A model generated the notes under the pieces. That model searched no databases. It was given only the letters and a program-made list of their open reading frames with translations, and was not told where the DNA came from. Shown here piece after piece: positions 16,532 to 24,641 of a DNA stretch of 64,000 bases. Within the stretch, counting starts at the first letter, position 1, and each line of letters begins with the position of its first letter. Where the stretch lies: the NCBI RefSeq assembly GCF_018919395.1, contig NZ_JAHLME010000002.1, positions 1-64,000 on the forward strand, in the 5' to 3' direction. The DNA comes from Geomonas azotofigens. GTDB taxonomy: Bacteria > Desulfobacterota > Desulfuromonadia > Geobacterales > Geobacteraceae. A program made the translations under genes and the position numbers.

Positions 16532-17920
16532 ATGATCACAGAAATGAAGACGGCATACCGTGTGGTGTCCGATACGCGGCTGGTCGAACTCAGGGCTCGC
16601 GAGGACCAGCTCTTTGCCCGGCGCACGCCCGTTTCCAAACAGACCTTCGCGCGCGCACACGAAATGCTCCTGAACGGGGTACCGATGCCGTGGATGGGTG
16701 ACTGGGGCACCTCCCATCCCATATTCGTAAAGCAGGCGTGCGGCAACAGGATCATCGACATCGACGGCAACGAGTATCTCGACTTCTGCCTGGGCGACAC
16801 CGGCGCCATGTTCGGCCACTCCCCGGAGCCGACCGCCGCCGCTGTTGCCGAGCAGGTGCGCCAAGGGATCACCACCATGCTCCCCTCCGAGAGCGCCCTG
16901 GCCATCGGCAGCGAGCTCGGACGCCGGTTCGGCCTCCCCTTCTGGCAGGTGGCCATGACCGCTACCGAGGCCAACCGCTACGTCCTGAGGATCTGCCGCG
17001 CGCTCACCGGCAGGCACAAGGTCCTGGTCATGAACGAGTGCTACCACGGCTCCATCGACGAAACCCTGCCACACATAGGCCCCACCGGAAAGCTGGAGCT
17101 CCGCTCCGACTTCGACATGAACCCCGGCATCCCCAAGGACGCGCTCACCCGCGTGGTCGAATTCAACGACATTCCCGCCCTGGAACGGGAACTCGCCCAC
17201 GGCGACGTAGCCTGTGTCCTTGCCGAACCGGTCATGACCAACTGCGGTATGGTGCTCCCGGCGGAAGGGTACCACGAGGCGCTCAGGGAGCTGTGCACCA
17301 GGTACGGCTGCATCCTGATCATCGACGAGACCCACACCCTCTCGACGGGGCCCGGCGGCTACACCGCGGCCTACGGCCTCAAGCCCGATTTCGTCACACT
17401 GGGCAAGTCCATCGCCGGCGGTATCCCCGTCGCCGTGTACGGGTTCACCAGGGAGATCGCGGAGCGGATCAACACCTCGTTCGGCAAGAAGAGCGTCTCC
17501 GACCCGATGGGAATCGGCGGCACCCTGTCCGGCAACATGTTCGCCATCCGTGCCATGGAAGCCACCCTGAAACACGTTGCCACCGACGAGGCCTTCGAGC
17601 GGATGATCGCCGGGCAAAACCGGCTTTCCGACGGGCTCGACGCGGCCTTGAAACGGTACGACATCCCCTGGAGCGTTACCAGGAGCGGGGCGCGCTGCGA
17701 ACTGCAGTTCATGCCGCGTCTGCCAAGGAACGGTTCCGAGGCCAAGGCGCAGTTCGACTGGGAGCTCATCTACTACACCCACCTCTACCTGGCCAACCGC
17801 GGGATACTGATCACCCCGTTCCACAACATGATGCTCATCCCACCCATGGCGACCGACGCCCAGATCGACACCCTGGTGCAGGTGTGGAGTGACTGCATGG
17901 CGGAGCTGTCCGCCCGCTAG
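16532..17920 (+). CDS. Class III aminotransferase, glutamate-1-semialdehyde aminomutase-like
   Basis: A 462-aa PLP enzyme of the class III group, closer in layout to the HemL/GSA-aminomutase-like branch than to GabT: YLDFCLGDTGAMFGHSPEP, an ATEANRYVLRICRALTGR cofactor block, EPVMTNCGMVLP, DETHTLSTGPGGY, and lysine in LGKSIAGGIP. It is unlikely to be the haem enzyme itself because it lies in an amine-catabolic operon and is longer than HemL (about 430 aa). It probably transaminates an omega-amino or beta-amino substrate to an aldehyde for the AOR just upstream. TGGAGGAACC precedes the ATG. A strong bidirectional terminator follows. Confidence 0.82.
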   Translation: MITEMKTAYRVVSDTRLVELRAREDQLFARRTPVSKQTFARAHEMLLNGVPMPWMGDWGTSHPIFVKQACGNRIIDIDGNEYLDFCLGDTGAMFGHSPEPTAAAVAEQVRQGITTMLPSESALAIGSELGRRFGLPFWQVAMTATEANRYVLRICRALTGRHKVLVMNECYHGSIDETLPHIGPTGKLELRSDFDMNPGIPKDALTRVVEFNDIPALERELAHGDVACVLAEPVMTNCGMVLPAEGYHEALRELCTRYGCILIIDETHTLSTGPGGYTAAYGLKPDFVTLGKSIAGGIPVAVYGFTREIAERINTSFGKKSVSDPMGIGGTLSGNMFAIRAMEATLKHVATDEAFERMIAGQNRLSDGLDAALKRYDIPWSVTRSGARCELQFMPRLPRNGSEAKAQFDWELIYYTHLYLANRGILITPFHNMMLIPPMATDAQIDTLVQVWSDCMAELSAR

Positions 17921-17940
17921 CGCGGCAGTAGCTGCTGCAA

Positions 17941-17975
17941 AAAAAAGGGGGACCGCGCCGGCGGTCCCCCTTTTT
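17941..17975. terminator. Bidirectional terminator between aminotransferase and acyl-CoA ligase
   Basis: A10-bp perfect stem (GGGGGACCGC / GCGGTCCCCC) with a GCCG loop, six A's on the left and five T's on the right, between two convergent operons. Confidence 0.92.
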
Positions 17976-17997
17976 ACCCTTACCATCTCAGGTTCGA

Positions 17998-19641
17998 CTA
18001 CCCCAAATACTTATCCCTGAGCGCCACCTTGTTGATCTTGCCGACGCTGGTCTTGTCGATAACGTCGACGAACTTCACCTTGACCAGCACGACCTGCTTG
18101 CTGACTACCCCCTTGTCGGCGTACTGCCTGACGTGGTGGGAGATGTCCTTCTCGGTGATCTTCACCGCCGGCTTGGGCACCACGAGGGCCAACGGACGCT
18201 CGCCCCATTTCTCGTCGGCCCTGCCGATGACGGCCACCTCGGCCACGGCGGGATGGTGCGCGATGATGTCCTCGAGCTCCAGCGAGGAAACCCACTCCCC
18301 CGCCACCTTGATGACGTCCTTGCTCCGGTCGGTGATGCGCAGGTAGCCAAGCTCGTCCCGCACCGCGACGTCGCCGGTGTGCAGGTAGCCTCCCAGCCAG
18401 AGGCGCTCCGAGGCCTTGTGATCCTTCAGGTAGCCCTGGGTGAGCCACGGGGAGCGCACAACGACGTTGCCGGCACTGACGCCGTCGCGCGGCAACTCGT
18501 TGAGCTCGGCGTCGACCACGCGCAGATCCACGAGCGGCAGGGTGAGACCGGTCTTGCAGCGGATTTCCGCCTGTTCCTCGTGGGAGAGTTCCAGCATCTC
18601 GGGCGTCAGCTGCGAGATGGTGAGGATGGGGCACGTCTCGGACATGCCGTAGCCGGTAAAGACGTCGATGCCCGCCTTGAGCGCCTCGACGCAGAGGTTG
18701 CGCGACATGGCGGCGCCGCCAATGATGAGCTTCCACCCCTTGAGATCCATACGTGACGCGTGCGGGTGCTTCAGGAGCATGTGCAGGATGGTCGGCACGC
18801 AGTGCGAGAAAGTGACCCCTTCCCTCTCCTTCAGTTCCAGCAGGGTTTCCGGGAGGTAGCGCCCCGGGTAGACCTGCTTGAGCCCCAGCATGGTGGCGAT
18901 GTAGGGGACGCCCCAGGCGTGGACGTGGAACATCGGCGTGATCGGCATGTAGACATCGTCGCGGTGCAGGCAGCCGTGCGCGGTGGCGGTACCGAGCGTG
19001 GTCATCAGCGCCATGGTGTGCAGCACGAGCTGCCGGTGGCTGAAATAAACCCCCTTGGGCATCCCCGTGGTGCCGGTGGTGTAGAAGGTGGTCGCGCGGG
19101 TGTTCTCGTCCAGGTCCGGGAAGTCGAACTCGGGCGAGCAGTCTGCCAGGAGCGACTCGTATTCTCCGGCGAAGGGGACGGTGTCGTCATCCTTCGCCTC
19201 CTCGTCGCTGATCAGGATATAGGTGCGCACGTTGTCGATCCTGCCGCGGATCTGTTCCAGGATGGGGAGAAACTCGGCATTCACCAGCAGCACGTCGTCC
19301 TCGGCGTGGTCGATGGTGTAGAGGATCTGTTCCGCGGAAAGTCGCACGTTGATGGTGTGCAGCACGGCGCCGATCATGGGGACGGCGAAGAAGAGTTCCA
19401 GGTAGCGATGGCTGTCCCAGTCCATCACCGCGACCGTCTGCCCGGGGCGCACTCCGAGGCGGGTCAGCATGTTGGCCGCCCGCCCGACCCTCTCCCTGAG
19501 CTGACGATAGTCGCCCCGGTAGAGGTCGCGGTAGACGATCTCCTGGTCCGGGTTGTCGACCACCGGGTAGAGCAGCATGTTCTTGATCAGCAACGGGTAG
19601 TCGTACGCGGACTGGGTACGGGGTATCAGCAAATCACTCAT
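17998..19641 (-). CDS. Acyl-CoA ligase (AMP-forming, medium/long-chain fatty acid type)
   Basis: A 547-aa member of the ANL superfamily. The AMP-binding P-loop TTFYTTGTTGMPKG lies near residues 185-200, the adenylate-contacting GYGMSET follows, and the C-terminal hinge and catalytic lysine region (YLRITDRSKDVIKVAGEWVS, later KTSVGKINK) is intact. It activates a carboxylic acid to the CoA thioester with ATP in the cytoplasm. It is the last gene of a minus-strand operon with a PaaI-type thioesterase (26 bp upstream) and an SRPBCC protein, which suggests fatty or aromatic acid metabolism. The exact chain length cannot be decided. The ATG follows GAGGAGGCC. Confidence 0.88.
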   Translation of the reverse strand: MSDLLIPRTQSAYDYPLLIKNMLLYPVVDNPDQEIVYRDLYRGDYRQLRERVGRAANMLTRLGVRPGQTVAVMDWDSHRYLELFFAVPMIGAVLHTINVRLSAEQILYTIDHAEDDVLLVNAEFLPILEQIRGRIDNVRTYILISDEEAKDDDTVPFAGEYESLLADCSPEFDFPDLDENTRATTFYTTGTTGMPKGVYFSHRQLVLHTMALMTTLGTATAHGCLHRDDVYMPITPMFHVHAWGVPYIATMLGLKQVYPGRYLPETLLELKEREGVTFSHCVPTILHMLLKHPHASRMDLKGWKLIIGGAAMSRNLCVEALKAGIDVFTGYGMSETCPILTISQLTPEMLELSHEEQAEIRCKTGLTLPLVDLRVVDAELNELPRDGVSAGNVVVRSPWLTQGYLKDHKASERLWLGGYLHTGDVAVRDELGYLRITDRSKDVIKVAGEWVSSLELEDIIAHHPAVAEVAVIGRADEKWGERPLALVVPKPAVKITEKDISHHVRQYADKGVVSKQVVLVKVKFVDVIDKTSVGKINKVALRDKYLG

Positions 19642-19667
19642 TTATGGCCTCCTCGTTGAAGCAATGG

Positions 19668-20192
19668 TTAAACCTTCTGGCAGTCGTCAAGGAACGTCTG
19701 CAGCACCCCTTCCTCGACCCCGGCCAGTGCCGCGATGCGGGACAGGCGCGGGAAGGACCACAGGGTACGCCCCTCGGCGAGACGCTGGCCGGCGGCGTCG
19801 TAGATCGCCATGACCACCTCCGCCTCCGGCGGATCGAAGGTGAGCACCTGCCCAACCACCTTGATTTCGGTGCCGGTGGCGACCGGTCTCAAGAAGCGGA
19901 CCGTGATCTCGCGGGTCACCCCGAGCCTGCCGTGGCGGGCGAAAAGCGCGTAGGCGGCGGCCTCGTCCATCAGCGCCGAGATGATCCCGCCGTGCACCAT
20001 GCCGTCGAAACCGCAGTAACTCGCGGGGACGGTGGTAAGGCAGGCGACGCCGTCAGCGGTATGGTGGAAGCGAAGCCCGAGGCCGTGGGGATGCCCTTCG
20101 GAGCAGACAAAGCAGGAGCCGGGCCAGCGTCCCTGTACCGGCGGCAGGTTAAGAACGGACGCATGATGGTCCGCGTTGCAACACTCGTTCAT
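19668..20192 (-). CDS. PaaI-type hotdog-fold thioesterase
   Basis: A 174-aa single hotdog-domain protein with the family core GMVHGGIISALMDEAAAYAL, where the aspartate (D-E-A) acts in acyl-CoA hydrolysis. A short N-terminal CFVCSEGHPHGLGL segment resembles many stand-alone thioesterases. The start at 20192 is chosen because AGGAGGGATCT precedes it; the longer frame from 20237 would overlap the upstream gene without a ribosome site. It hydrolyses an acyl-CoA ester, probably proofreading or off-loading for the acyl-CoA ligase next door. The substrate is unknown. Confidence 0.82.
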   Translation of the reverse strand: MNECCNADHHASVLNLPPVQGRWPGSCFVCSEGHPHGLGLRFHHTADGVACLTTVPASYCGFDGMVHGGIISALMDEAAAYALFARHGRLGVTREITVRFLRPVATGTEIKVVGQVLTFDPPEAEVVMAIYDAAGQRLAEGRTLWSFPRLSRIAALAGVEEGVLQTFLDDCQKV

Positions 20193-20230
20193 AGATCCCT
20201 CCTGGCGAAAATCATGATTCAGTTCAGCTC

Positions 20231-20683
20231 TCAGCACCTCATGCAGCGCACGTTCCCCTTTTCACCCCAGCGCCGCAGCGCCTGGTGCAACTGCTCCATC
20301 CCCTCTTCCATGGACCTGGCCAGGGCGAAGCGGAACAACGGCGCCAGCATGCCGCGAAACTCGGAGTCCAGCCGCACCTTAAGGCGCTCGGTAGCGACGG
20401 GCTCGATGCGGCAGGAAAAGGCCCAGACGAGGAAAGGCCATCCCAGAAAGGTGCTGTGCCACGAGAGCACCCCATCCCCGTTGCCGTCCAGGGTCGCCTG
20501 CACGGTAAAGGGGTCGATGCCGGGGAGATGCACCACGATCTCGTGCCCCTCCCCTACCGTCCCGGGCCCGGTGAGCTTCGGGAACAGCGGGTTCCACTGC
20601 GGGTACAGGGAAAAGTCGCTAAGGAGTTCCCATACCCTCTCCCTGGTCGTCTGCAGAACTGTTTCGGTGTGAAAAGGTTTCAT
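20231..20683 (-). CDS. SRPBCC-family (START/Bet v1-like) protein
   Basis: A 150-aa helix-grip protein: N-terminal TVLQTTRERVWELLSDFSLYPQWNP is the classic SRPBCC opening, followed by beta strands and a long C-terminal helix (SMEEGMEQLHQALRRWGEKG). These proteins bind hydrophobic ligands in a cavity and some are cyclases. It is the first gene of the operon with the thioesterase and acyl-CoA ligase, so a lipid-like ligand is plausible. Upstream lies a CTGGTC...GACCAG dyad (20698-20717) that could bind a TetR-type repressor. The function is unassigned. Confidence 0.75.
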   Translation of the reverse strand: MKPFHTETVLQTTRERVWELLSDFSLYPQWNPLFPKLTGPGTVGEGHEIVVHLPGIDPFTVQATLDGNGDGVLSWHSTFLGWPFLVWAFSCRIEPVATERLKVRLDSEFRGMLAPLFRFALARSMEEGMEQLHQALRRWGEKGNVRCMRC

Positions 20684-20791
20684 GACGCCCCTCAGCCTGG
20701 TCCAGTCACAAGACCAGCAACTTTACTATTTTTCCGATCCGGATGCCATACCTGTTTGTATACGACAGTCAAAAAGTTCATCAGGGCAAAC

Positions 20792-20820
20792 AAAAAGCCA
20801 CCCTTTTTGGGGGCGGCTTT
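20792..20820 (-). terminator. Terminator after the small lipoprotein gene
   Basis: AAAGCC-x-CCC pairs with GGG-x-GGCTTT around five T's, and the minus strand continues into TTTTTG. It lies 27 bp beyond the stop codon of the gene at 20847-21092. Confidence 0.65.
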
Positions 20821-20846
20821 GCGCAGTTATACTGTTTGGGGTGAGG

Positions 20847-21092
20847 CTACCTTTGGAAGAGAGATCCTTTTTGGATCTGGTTCTTGCGAATCTCGTACTC
20901 TCGTCTGTCGATTCTGCCGGCTCTGTAGTCAGCGTCCAATTGCTCCATCTGCCGATGGGCGCTGTATTCATAAGCACCGACGCCTACCGCCGCGCCGCCC
21001 AGGGCGCCGCCGACCGCGCTCCCTTCACGGGAGGCACACCCGGAGGCGAACGCACTCAACACCATGCTGATAATAAGAAGTATCCTTTTCAT
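20847..21092 (-). CDS. Small secreted glycine-zipper protein, probably a lipoprotein
   Basis: An 81-aa protein. The signal peptide MKRILLIISMVLSAFASGC ends in a weak lipobox (ASGC), so it is probably a lipoprotein. A glycine-rich membrane-inserting segment (AVGGALGGAAVGVGAYEY) follows, then a charged helix resembling a SHOCT motif (LDADYRAGRIDRREYEIRKNQI). The start at 21092 is preceded by AAAGGAGTGCAGCG. Such small proteins are envelope components of unknown function. It lies alone between the SRPBCC operon and cydB. Confidence 0.65.
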   Translation of the reverse strand: MKRILLIISMVLSAFASGCASREGSAVGGALGGAAVGVGAYEYSAHRQMEQLDADYRAGRIDRREYEIRKNQIQKGSLFQR

Positions 21093-21175
21093 CGCTGCAC
21101 TCCTTTGGTCGTAGTAGCGGGCACATCGCCCAGACCAGAATAGCACAGCGTTAAAATTTTCACATCATATCCTCG

Positions 21176-22198
21176 CTAGGGCTCCTTACCCGCCGGGGGG
21201 AGTTCAGGCGCCGGCTCGCCACGGAACGTCCAGTACAGGAACCACAGGGATGGAACCAGTACGGCGGCACCGACGGGAAGGACGGTGAGATAGGCAATGA
21301 GCGTACTGCGAGGTGCGGCGGCGGCGCGCAGGGGCAGCTCCTGTATGATGAGATCGGGATGGAGCGCGGCCGCGAATCCGGCCAGGGTAAGGACGACGGT
21401 AACGCCGGTCATCACTTGCGCCAGACGGAAGCGCCTCAACAGCAGCAAAAGCTGCGTGGTGACGCCGGCCAGTACCGCGAGGATCACGCAGAGCATCGGC
21501 CAGGAGCCGAGCAACCGGTGGGAGAACTCGGGCGCGGTCTGCAGGGCCAGCGGGATCATCACCGCCGTCACCACACCGAGGGCCACGCCGGCGGCTATCG
21601 AGGCGTTGCGGAAATCCTCCTGGAGCGCGCCCTTCACCCGGACCGTCATGTACACCGGTGCAAGGTAGGCACAGATGCAGAGCCCGATCACCCCACCCAT
21701 CACGGTGAAGGGGTTGAACCAGATGCCGGTTCCGGTGGAAACTACGTCGTTCTCAATGGTAATGCTGCCGGCAGCAGTCGCCGACACGGCCATGCCCAAG
21801 GCAAAGGGGGTGAGCACGCTGGCGATCTCGAAAACCCGCGCGCTGAAGGGCACCTCCCGCCCGGATGCCCTGCCGTAGTGGCGAAAGGCATAGGCGGCGC
21901 CCCGGAAGTTGATACCGACCAGGGCGACCACCAGCGGTGTCATGAGCGCGATGAACAAAGCGGCAAAACCGGCGGGAAAGGCGGTAAACAGCGTCACCAC
22001 GACAAAGATAAGCCAGACATGATTCGTCTCCCACACGGGACCGATGGCATTGAAAAGCGCCTCTCGCTGTTCCCGGGCCCGGGGCCCGAACGCCAGCGCA
22101 GTCCAGATGCCTCCACCGAAGTCGGCGCCGCCGAACAGAGCGTACAGCACCAGGGCCAGAGCTGCCACCAGCGCGGCCAGCGATACCGGATCAGGCAT
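21176..22198 (-). CDS. cydB: Cytochrome bd ubiquinol oxidase subunit II
   Basis: A 340-aa integral membrane protein with about eight to nine helices, beginning with a CydB-type FGGADFGGGIWTALAFG segment and GPVWETNHVWLIFVVVTLFTAFP, the most conserved motif of subunit II. It supports subunit I in the bd-type quinol oxidase, which reduces oxygen with high affinity without pumping protons. Translationally coupled to cydA: the two frames overlap by 8 bp. No small CydX or cydCD genes are adjacent. In a Geobacter-like anaerobe this oxidase would serve oxygen detoxification. Confidence 0.93.
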   Translation of the reverse strand: MPDPVSLAALVAALALVLYALFGGADFGGGIWTALAFGPRAREQREALFNAIGPVWETNHVWLIFVVVTLFTAFPAGFAALFIALMTPLVVALVGINFRGAAYAFRHYGRASGREVPFSARVFEIASVLTPFALGMAVSATAAGSITIENDVVSTGTGIWFNPFTVMGGVIGLCICAYLAPVYMTVRVKGALQEDFRNASIAAGVALGVVTAVMIPLALQTAPEFSHRLLGSWPMLCVILAVLAGVTTQLLLLLRRFRLAQVMTGVTVVLTLAGFAAALHPDLIIQELPLRAAAAPRSTLIAYLTVLPVGAAVLVPSLWFLYWTFRGEPAPELPPAGKEP

Positions 22199-23510
22199 GT
22201 TCCACCTCCTTCCCTTCCCCCCCGTGGCGCCCCTGGTGACGCAACAGGAGTTTCAGCATCCCGGCAGTCAGACAGAGATAGACCACGACGAAGGTGATGA
22301 ACACCGAGACCACTCCGCCGTTGGGAGTAACCGACTGCGAGGTGCGCAGGTATCCCTGCACGACCCAGGGCTGCCGGCCAAACTCGGTCACCAGCCATCC
22401 GCTCTCAAGCGCGATGATGCCGAAGGGAGAGGCGAACATGAGATACTTCAGCAAGCGCGGTTGATCCGGCACCTCTTTTTGGCGCCAGCGCAGCCACCAG
22501 AACCAGCCCAGGCCGATCCCCATGACGAAGAAGGATCCGACCATCAGGTCGAAGAAGGGATGCACCAGCCTCGGGTCGGGCGTCGTCCCTTGCGGGAAGG
22601 CGTCGAGCCCCTGCACCACGGCGTTGGGATCGTCGTGGGCGAGAATACTCAATAGCTTCGGGATGCGCACGGCATACCGGACCCGCCCCGTGTCCGGGTC
22701 CGGCCACCCGCCTATCACCAGCGGGGCTGCTGCCGAGGTCTTGAAATGCGCCTCCATCGCCGCCAGCTTCGCCTTCTGGAACTTGGCGACGGAATCTGCC
22801 GCCCAGTCGCCCGTTACCAGCATGAGCGGCGCCGTCACCGCCGCCACCGAAAGTGACAACGAGAGCGCCTTTTTCGCCTCGACCGCACCCCTACCCTTGA
22901 GGACCATGGCAGCGTAGTAGCCGGCAATGGCAAAGGAAGTGGCGACGTAGGCGGCGAGAGTTCCGTGCAGCGCCTCGTGCGGCCATGCCTCGTTGGCGAA
23001 TGCCCGCAGCGGCAGCACGTCCGATGGCGAACCGTTCACCATCTGGAAGCCGGAGGGTGTGTTCATCCAACCGTTGGCGCTGATTACGAAGATGGCGGAG
23101 ATGGACGCGGCGAGGGTGAGGGGTATGGTGCAAAGGAAAAGAGCGCGCCTGGAAAGCCGTCGTTCACCGTAAAAGTACAGGGAGAGAAAGATCGCCTCGG
23201 TGAAGAAGGCGAAACCTTCCATGGAAAAGGCGAGGCCGATCATCGCGCCGCTGAAGGCCATGAAGCGAGGCCAGAGCAGACCAAGTTCAAAGGAGAGGAT
23301 GGTCCCGGAAACCGCGCCGATGGCAAACACGACCCCGGCCGGCAGCACCCAGCGCCTGGCGATCCGGTGCCAGCTCTCATCGCCGGTTTTCAGCGCCAGT
23401 CCTTCGGCGAGCATGAGCAGGAGCGGCAGACCGATGCCCATGGTGGCGTAGATGATATGGAAGACAAAGGATACACCCATGAGGGCCCGGGCGGCGAGAA
23501 GGTTGTCCAT
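22191..23510 (-). CDS. cydA: Cytochrome bd ubiquinol oxidase subunit I
   Basis: A 439-aa subunit that carries the haem groups. Conserved features: the N-terminal histidine in VSFVFHIIYA (H18), the SMEGFAFFTEAIFL block, NGWMNTPSGF, and ESGWLVTEFGRQPWVVQG with the quinol-site residues. It is shorter than E. coli CydA (about 522 aa), consistent with the short Q-loop class. First gene of the cydAB operon. The ATG overlaps no other gene. The upstream region (23511-23828) contains roughly 20-bp tandem repeats that may be operators. Confidence 0.93.
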   Translation of the reverse strand: MDNLLAARALMGVSFVFHIIYATMGIGLPLLLMLAEGLALKTGDESWHRIARRWVLPAGVVFAIGAVSGTILSFELGLLWPRFMAFSGAMIGLAFSMEGFAFFTEAIFLSLYFYGERRLSRRALFLCTIPLTLAASISAIFVISANGWMNTPSGFQMVNGSPSDVLPLRAFANEAWPHEALHGTLAAYVATSFAIAGYYAAMVLKGRGAVEAKKALSLSLSVAAVTAPLMLVTGDWAADSVAKFQKAKLAAMEAHFKTSAAAPLVIGGWPDPDTGRVRYAVRIPKLLSILAHDDPNAVVQGLDAFPQGTTPDPRLVHPFFDLMVGSFFVMGIGLGWFWWLRWRQKEVPDQPRLLKYLMFASPFGIIALESGWLVTEFGRQPWVVQGYLRTSQSVTPNGGVVSVFITFVVVYLCLTAGMLKLLLRHQGRHGGEGKEVEHA

Positions 23511-23578
23511 GCTGCCTCCGCTAGATAGATTAGAAGCAGCTTAAGTGTGCTAATCGGAGAGGAGTTGTCAAGAAGTTG

Positions 23579-23676
23579 GTACGTGCACGATGCAAAGTAC
23601 GCGCACGACGCAAATTGTACGCGCATGTTTCAAGTTGGTACGGGCATGTTGCAAGTTAGCACGCGCAGGTTGTAAA
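23579..23676. repeat. Five imperfect tandem repeats of about 20 bp between cydA and the MBL-fold gene
   Basis: Units begin at about 23579, 23597, 23617, 23638 and 23659 and share GTACGCGCA followed by TTGCAA-like sequence; spacing is 18, 20, 21 and 21 bp, close to two helical turns. The array occupies the middle of a 318-bp divergent intergenic region that has no gene. Phased repeats of this kind commonly bind a regulator cooperatively. The identity of the regulator is unknown. Confidence 0.7.
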
Positions 23677-23828
23677 TTCAGAGCCCAGGTGGGCCAGCAA
23701 AATCCTGTGTGGAATAGCCATTTCCGGTTAGTCTTTGTCCCAATCTTTACGATAAATGTCCTTCGGGCCACTCGCATCGAGAGGCACATTAGACGATAAT
23801 GCCCCATACCTACACTAGGAGGCTGAAT

Positions 23829-24599
23829 ATGATATTCATGCAAGTTCGCAATGCGACAGCCAGGATCGAATATGGTGGGAAGAGATTGCTGATCGACCCG
23901 GTCCTGGCGAAGAAAGGGGCATACCCGGCTTTTGCCGGAACAATCAACGCCCATCTGCGGAACCCGCTGGTGGAACTGCCGGTTCCCGTGGAGACGCTGC
24001 TCGATGTGGACGCCGTCATCGTCACCCACACCCACCTCGACCACTGGGACGAAGCTGCCAAGAACCGGATCCCAAAGGAGATGCCTGTCTTCGCGCAGAA
24101 CGATAAAGATGCCGCCGTACTCCGGGAGGCGGGATTCAGGGACGTCACCGTTATAACCGGGCACACCGAATTCGCCGGCATCACCCTGATCAAAACGTCG
24201 GGTCAGCACGGCAACGACGAGGCCATGGCGAAACTGGGAGATCGTTTGGGAGAGGTATGCGGGGTGGTCTTACAACATCCCGACGAGAAAACCCTCTATC
24301 TCGCCGGCGACACGGTCTGGAACCGGCATGTGGCCGATGCACTGCGGGAGTACACGCCGGGCGTTGTCATCCTGAACTGCGGCGATGCCCAGATCATCGG
24401 AATCGGGTCCATCATCATGGGGAAGCGGGACGTTCATGAAGTGTGGAAAGCGGCACCGGGCGCCACCATCATAGCGAGCCACATGGAGGCTATGAACCAC
24501 GCGGTGCTGTCACGAAAAGAATTGCGTGACTTCCTCAAGGAAAATGGCATGATGCAGCGAGTGCTGGTCCCGGAGGACGGCGAGTCCTGCGTGTTGTGA
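23829..24599 (+). CDS. Metallo-beta-lactamase-fold hydrolase (UlaG/UPF0173-like)
   Basis: A 256-aa protein with the metal-binding THTHLDHWD motif (H67, H69, D71, H72), further ligands around TSGQHGND and a YLAGDTVW strand with the bridging aspartate, and a late SHMEAMNH histidine. The layout resembles the L-ascorbate-6-phosphate lactonase-like MBL branch. It would hydrolyse a cyclic or phosphorylated small molecule with two metal ions; the substrate is unknown. The start is the ATG at 23829, preceded by AGGAGG; an ATG at 23799 has no ribosome site. The GlxA-type regulator gene 42 bp downstream probably controls it. Confidence 0.8.
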   Translation: MIFMQVRNATARIEYGGKRLLIDPVLAKKGAYPAFAGTINAHLRNPLVELPVPVETLLDVDAVIVTHTHLDHWDEAAKNRIPKEMPVFAQNDKDAAVLREAGFRDVTVITGHTEFAGITLIKTSGQHGNDEAMAKLGDRLGEVCGVVLQHPDEKTLYLAGDTVWNRHVADALREYTPGVVILNCGDAQIIGIGSIIMGKRDVHEVWKAAPGATIIASHMEAMNHAVLSRKELRDFLKENGMMQRVLVPEDGESCVL

Positions 24600-24641
24600 G
24601 CCGGGCCAGGCAAGCTTAGTTCGGAAGGAGTAAGAGGTACC

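Noticed and set aside
23579-23676. Tandem repeats as a CRISPR array
   Set aside because: Units are only about 20 bp with no separate unique spacers, and no cas genes are near.
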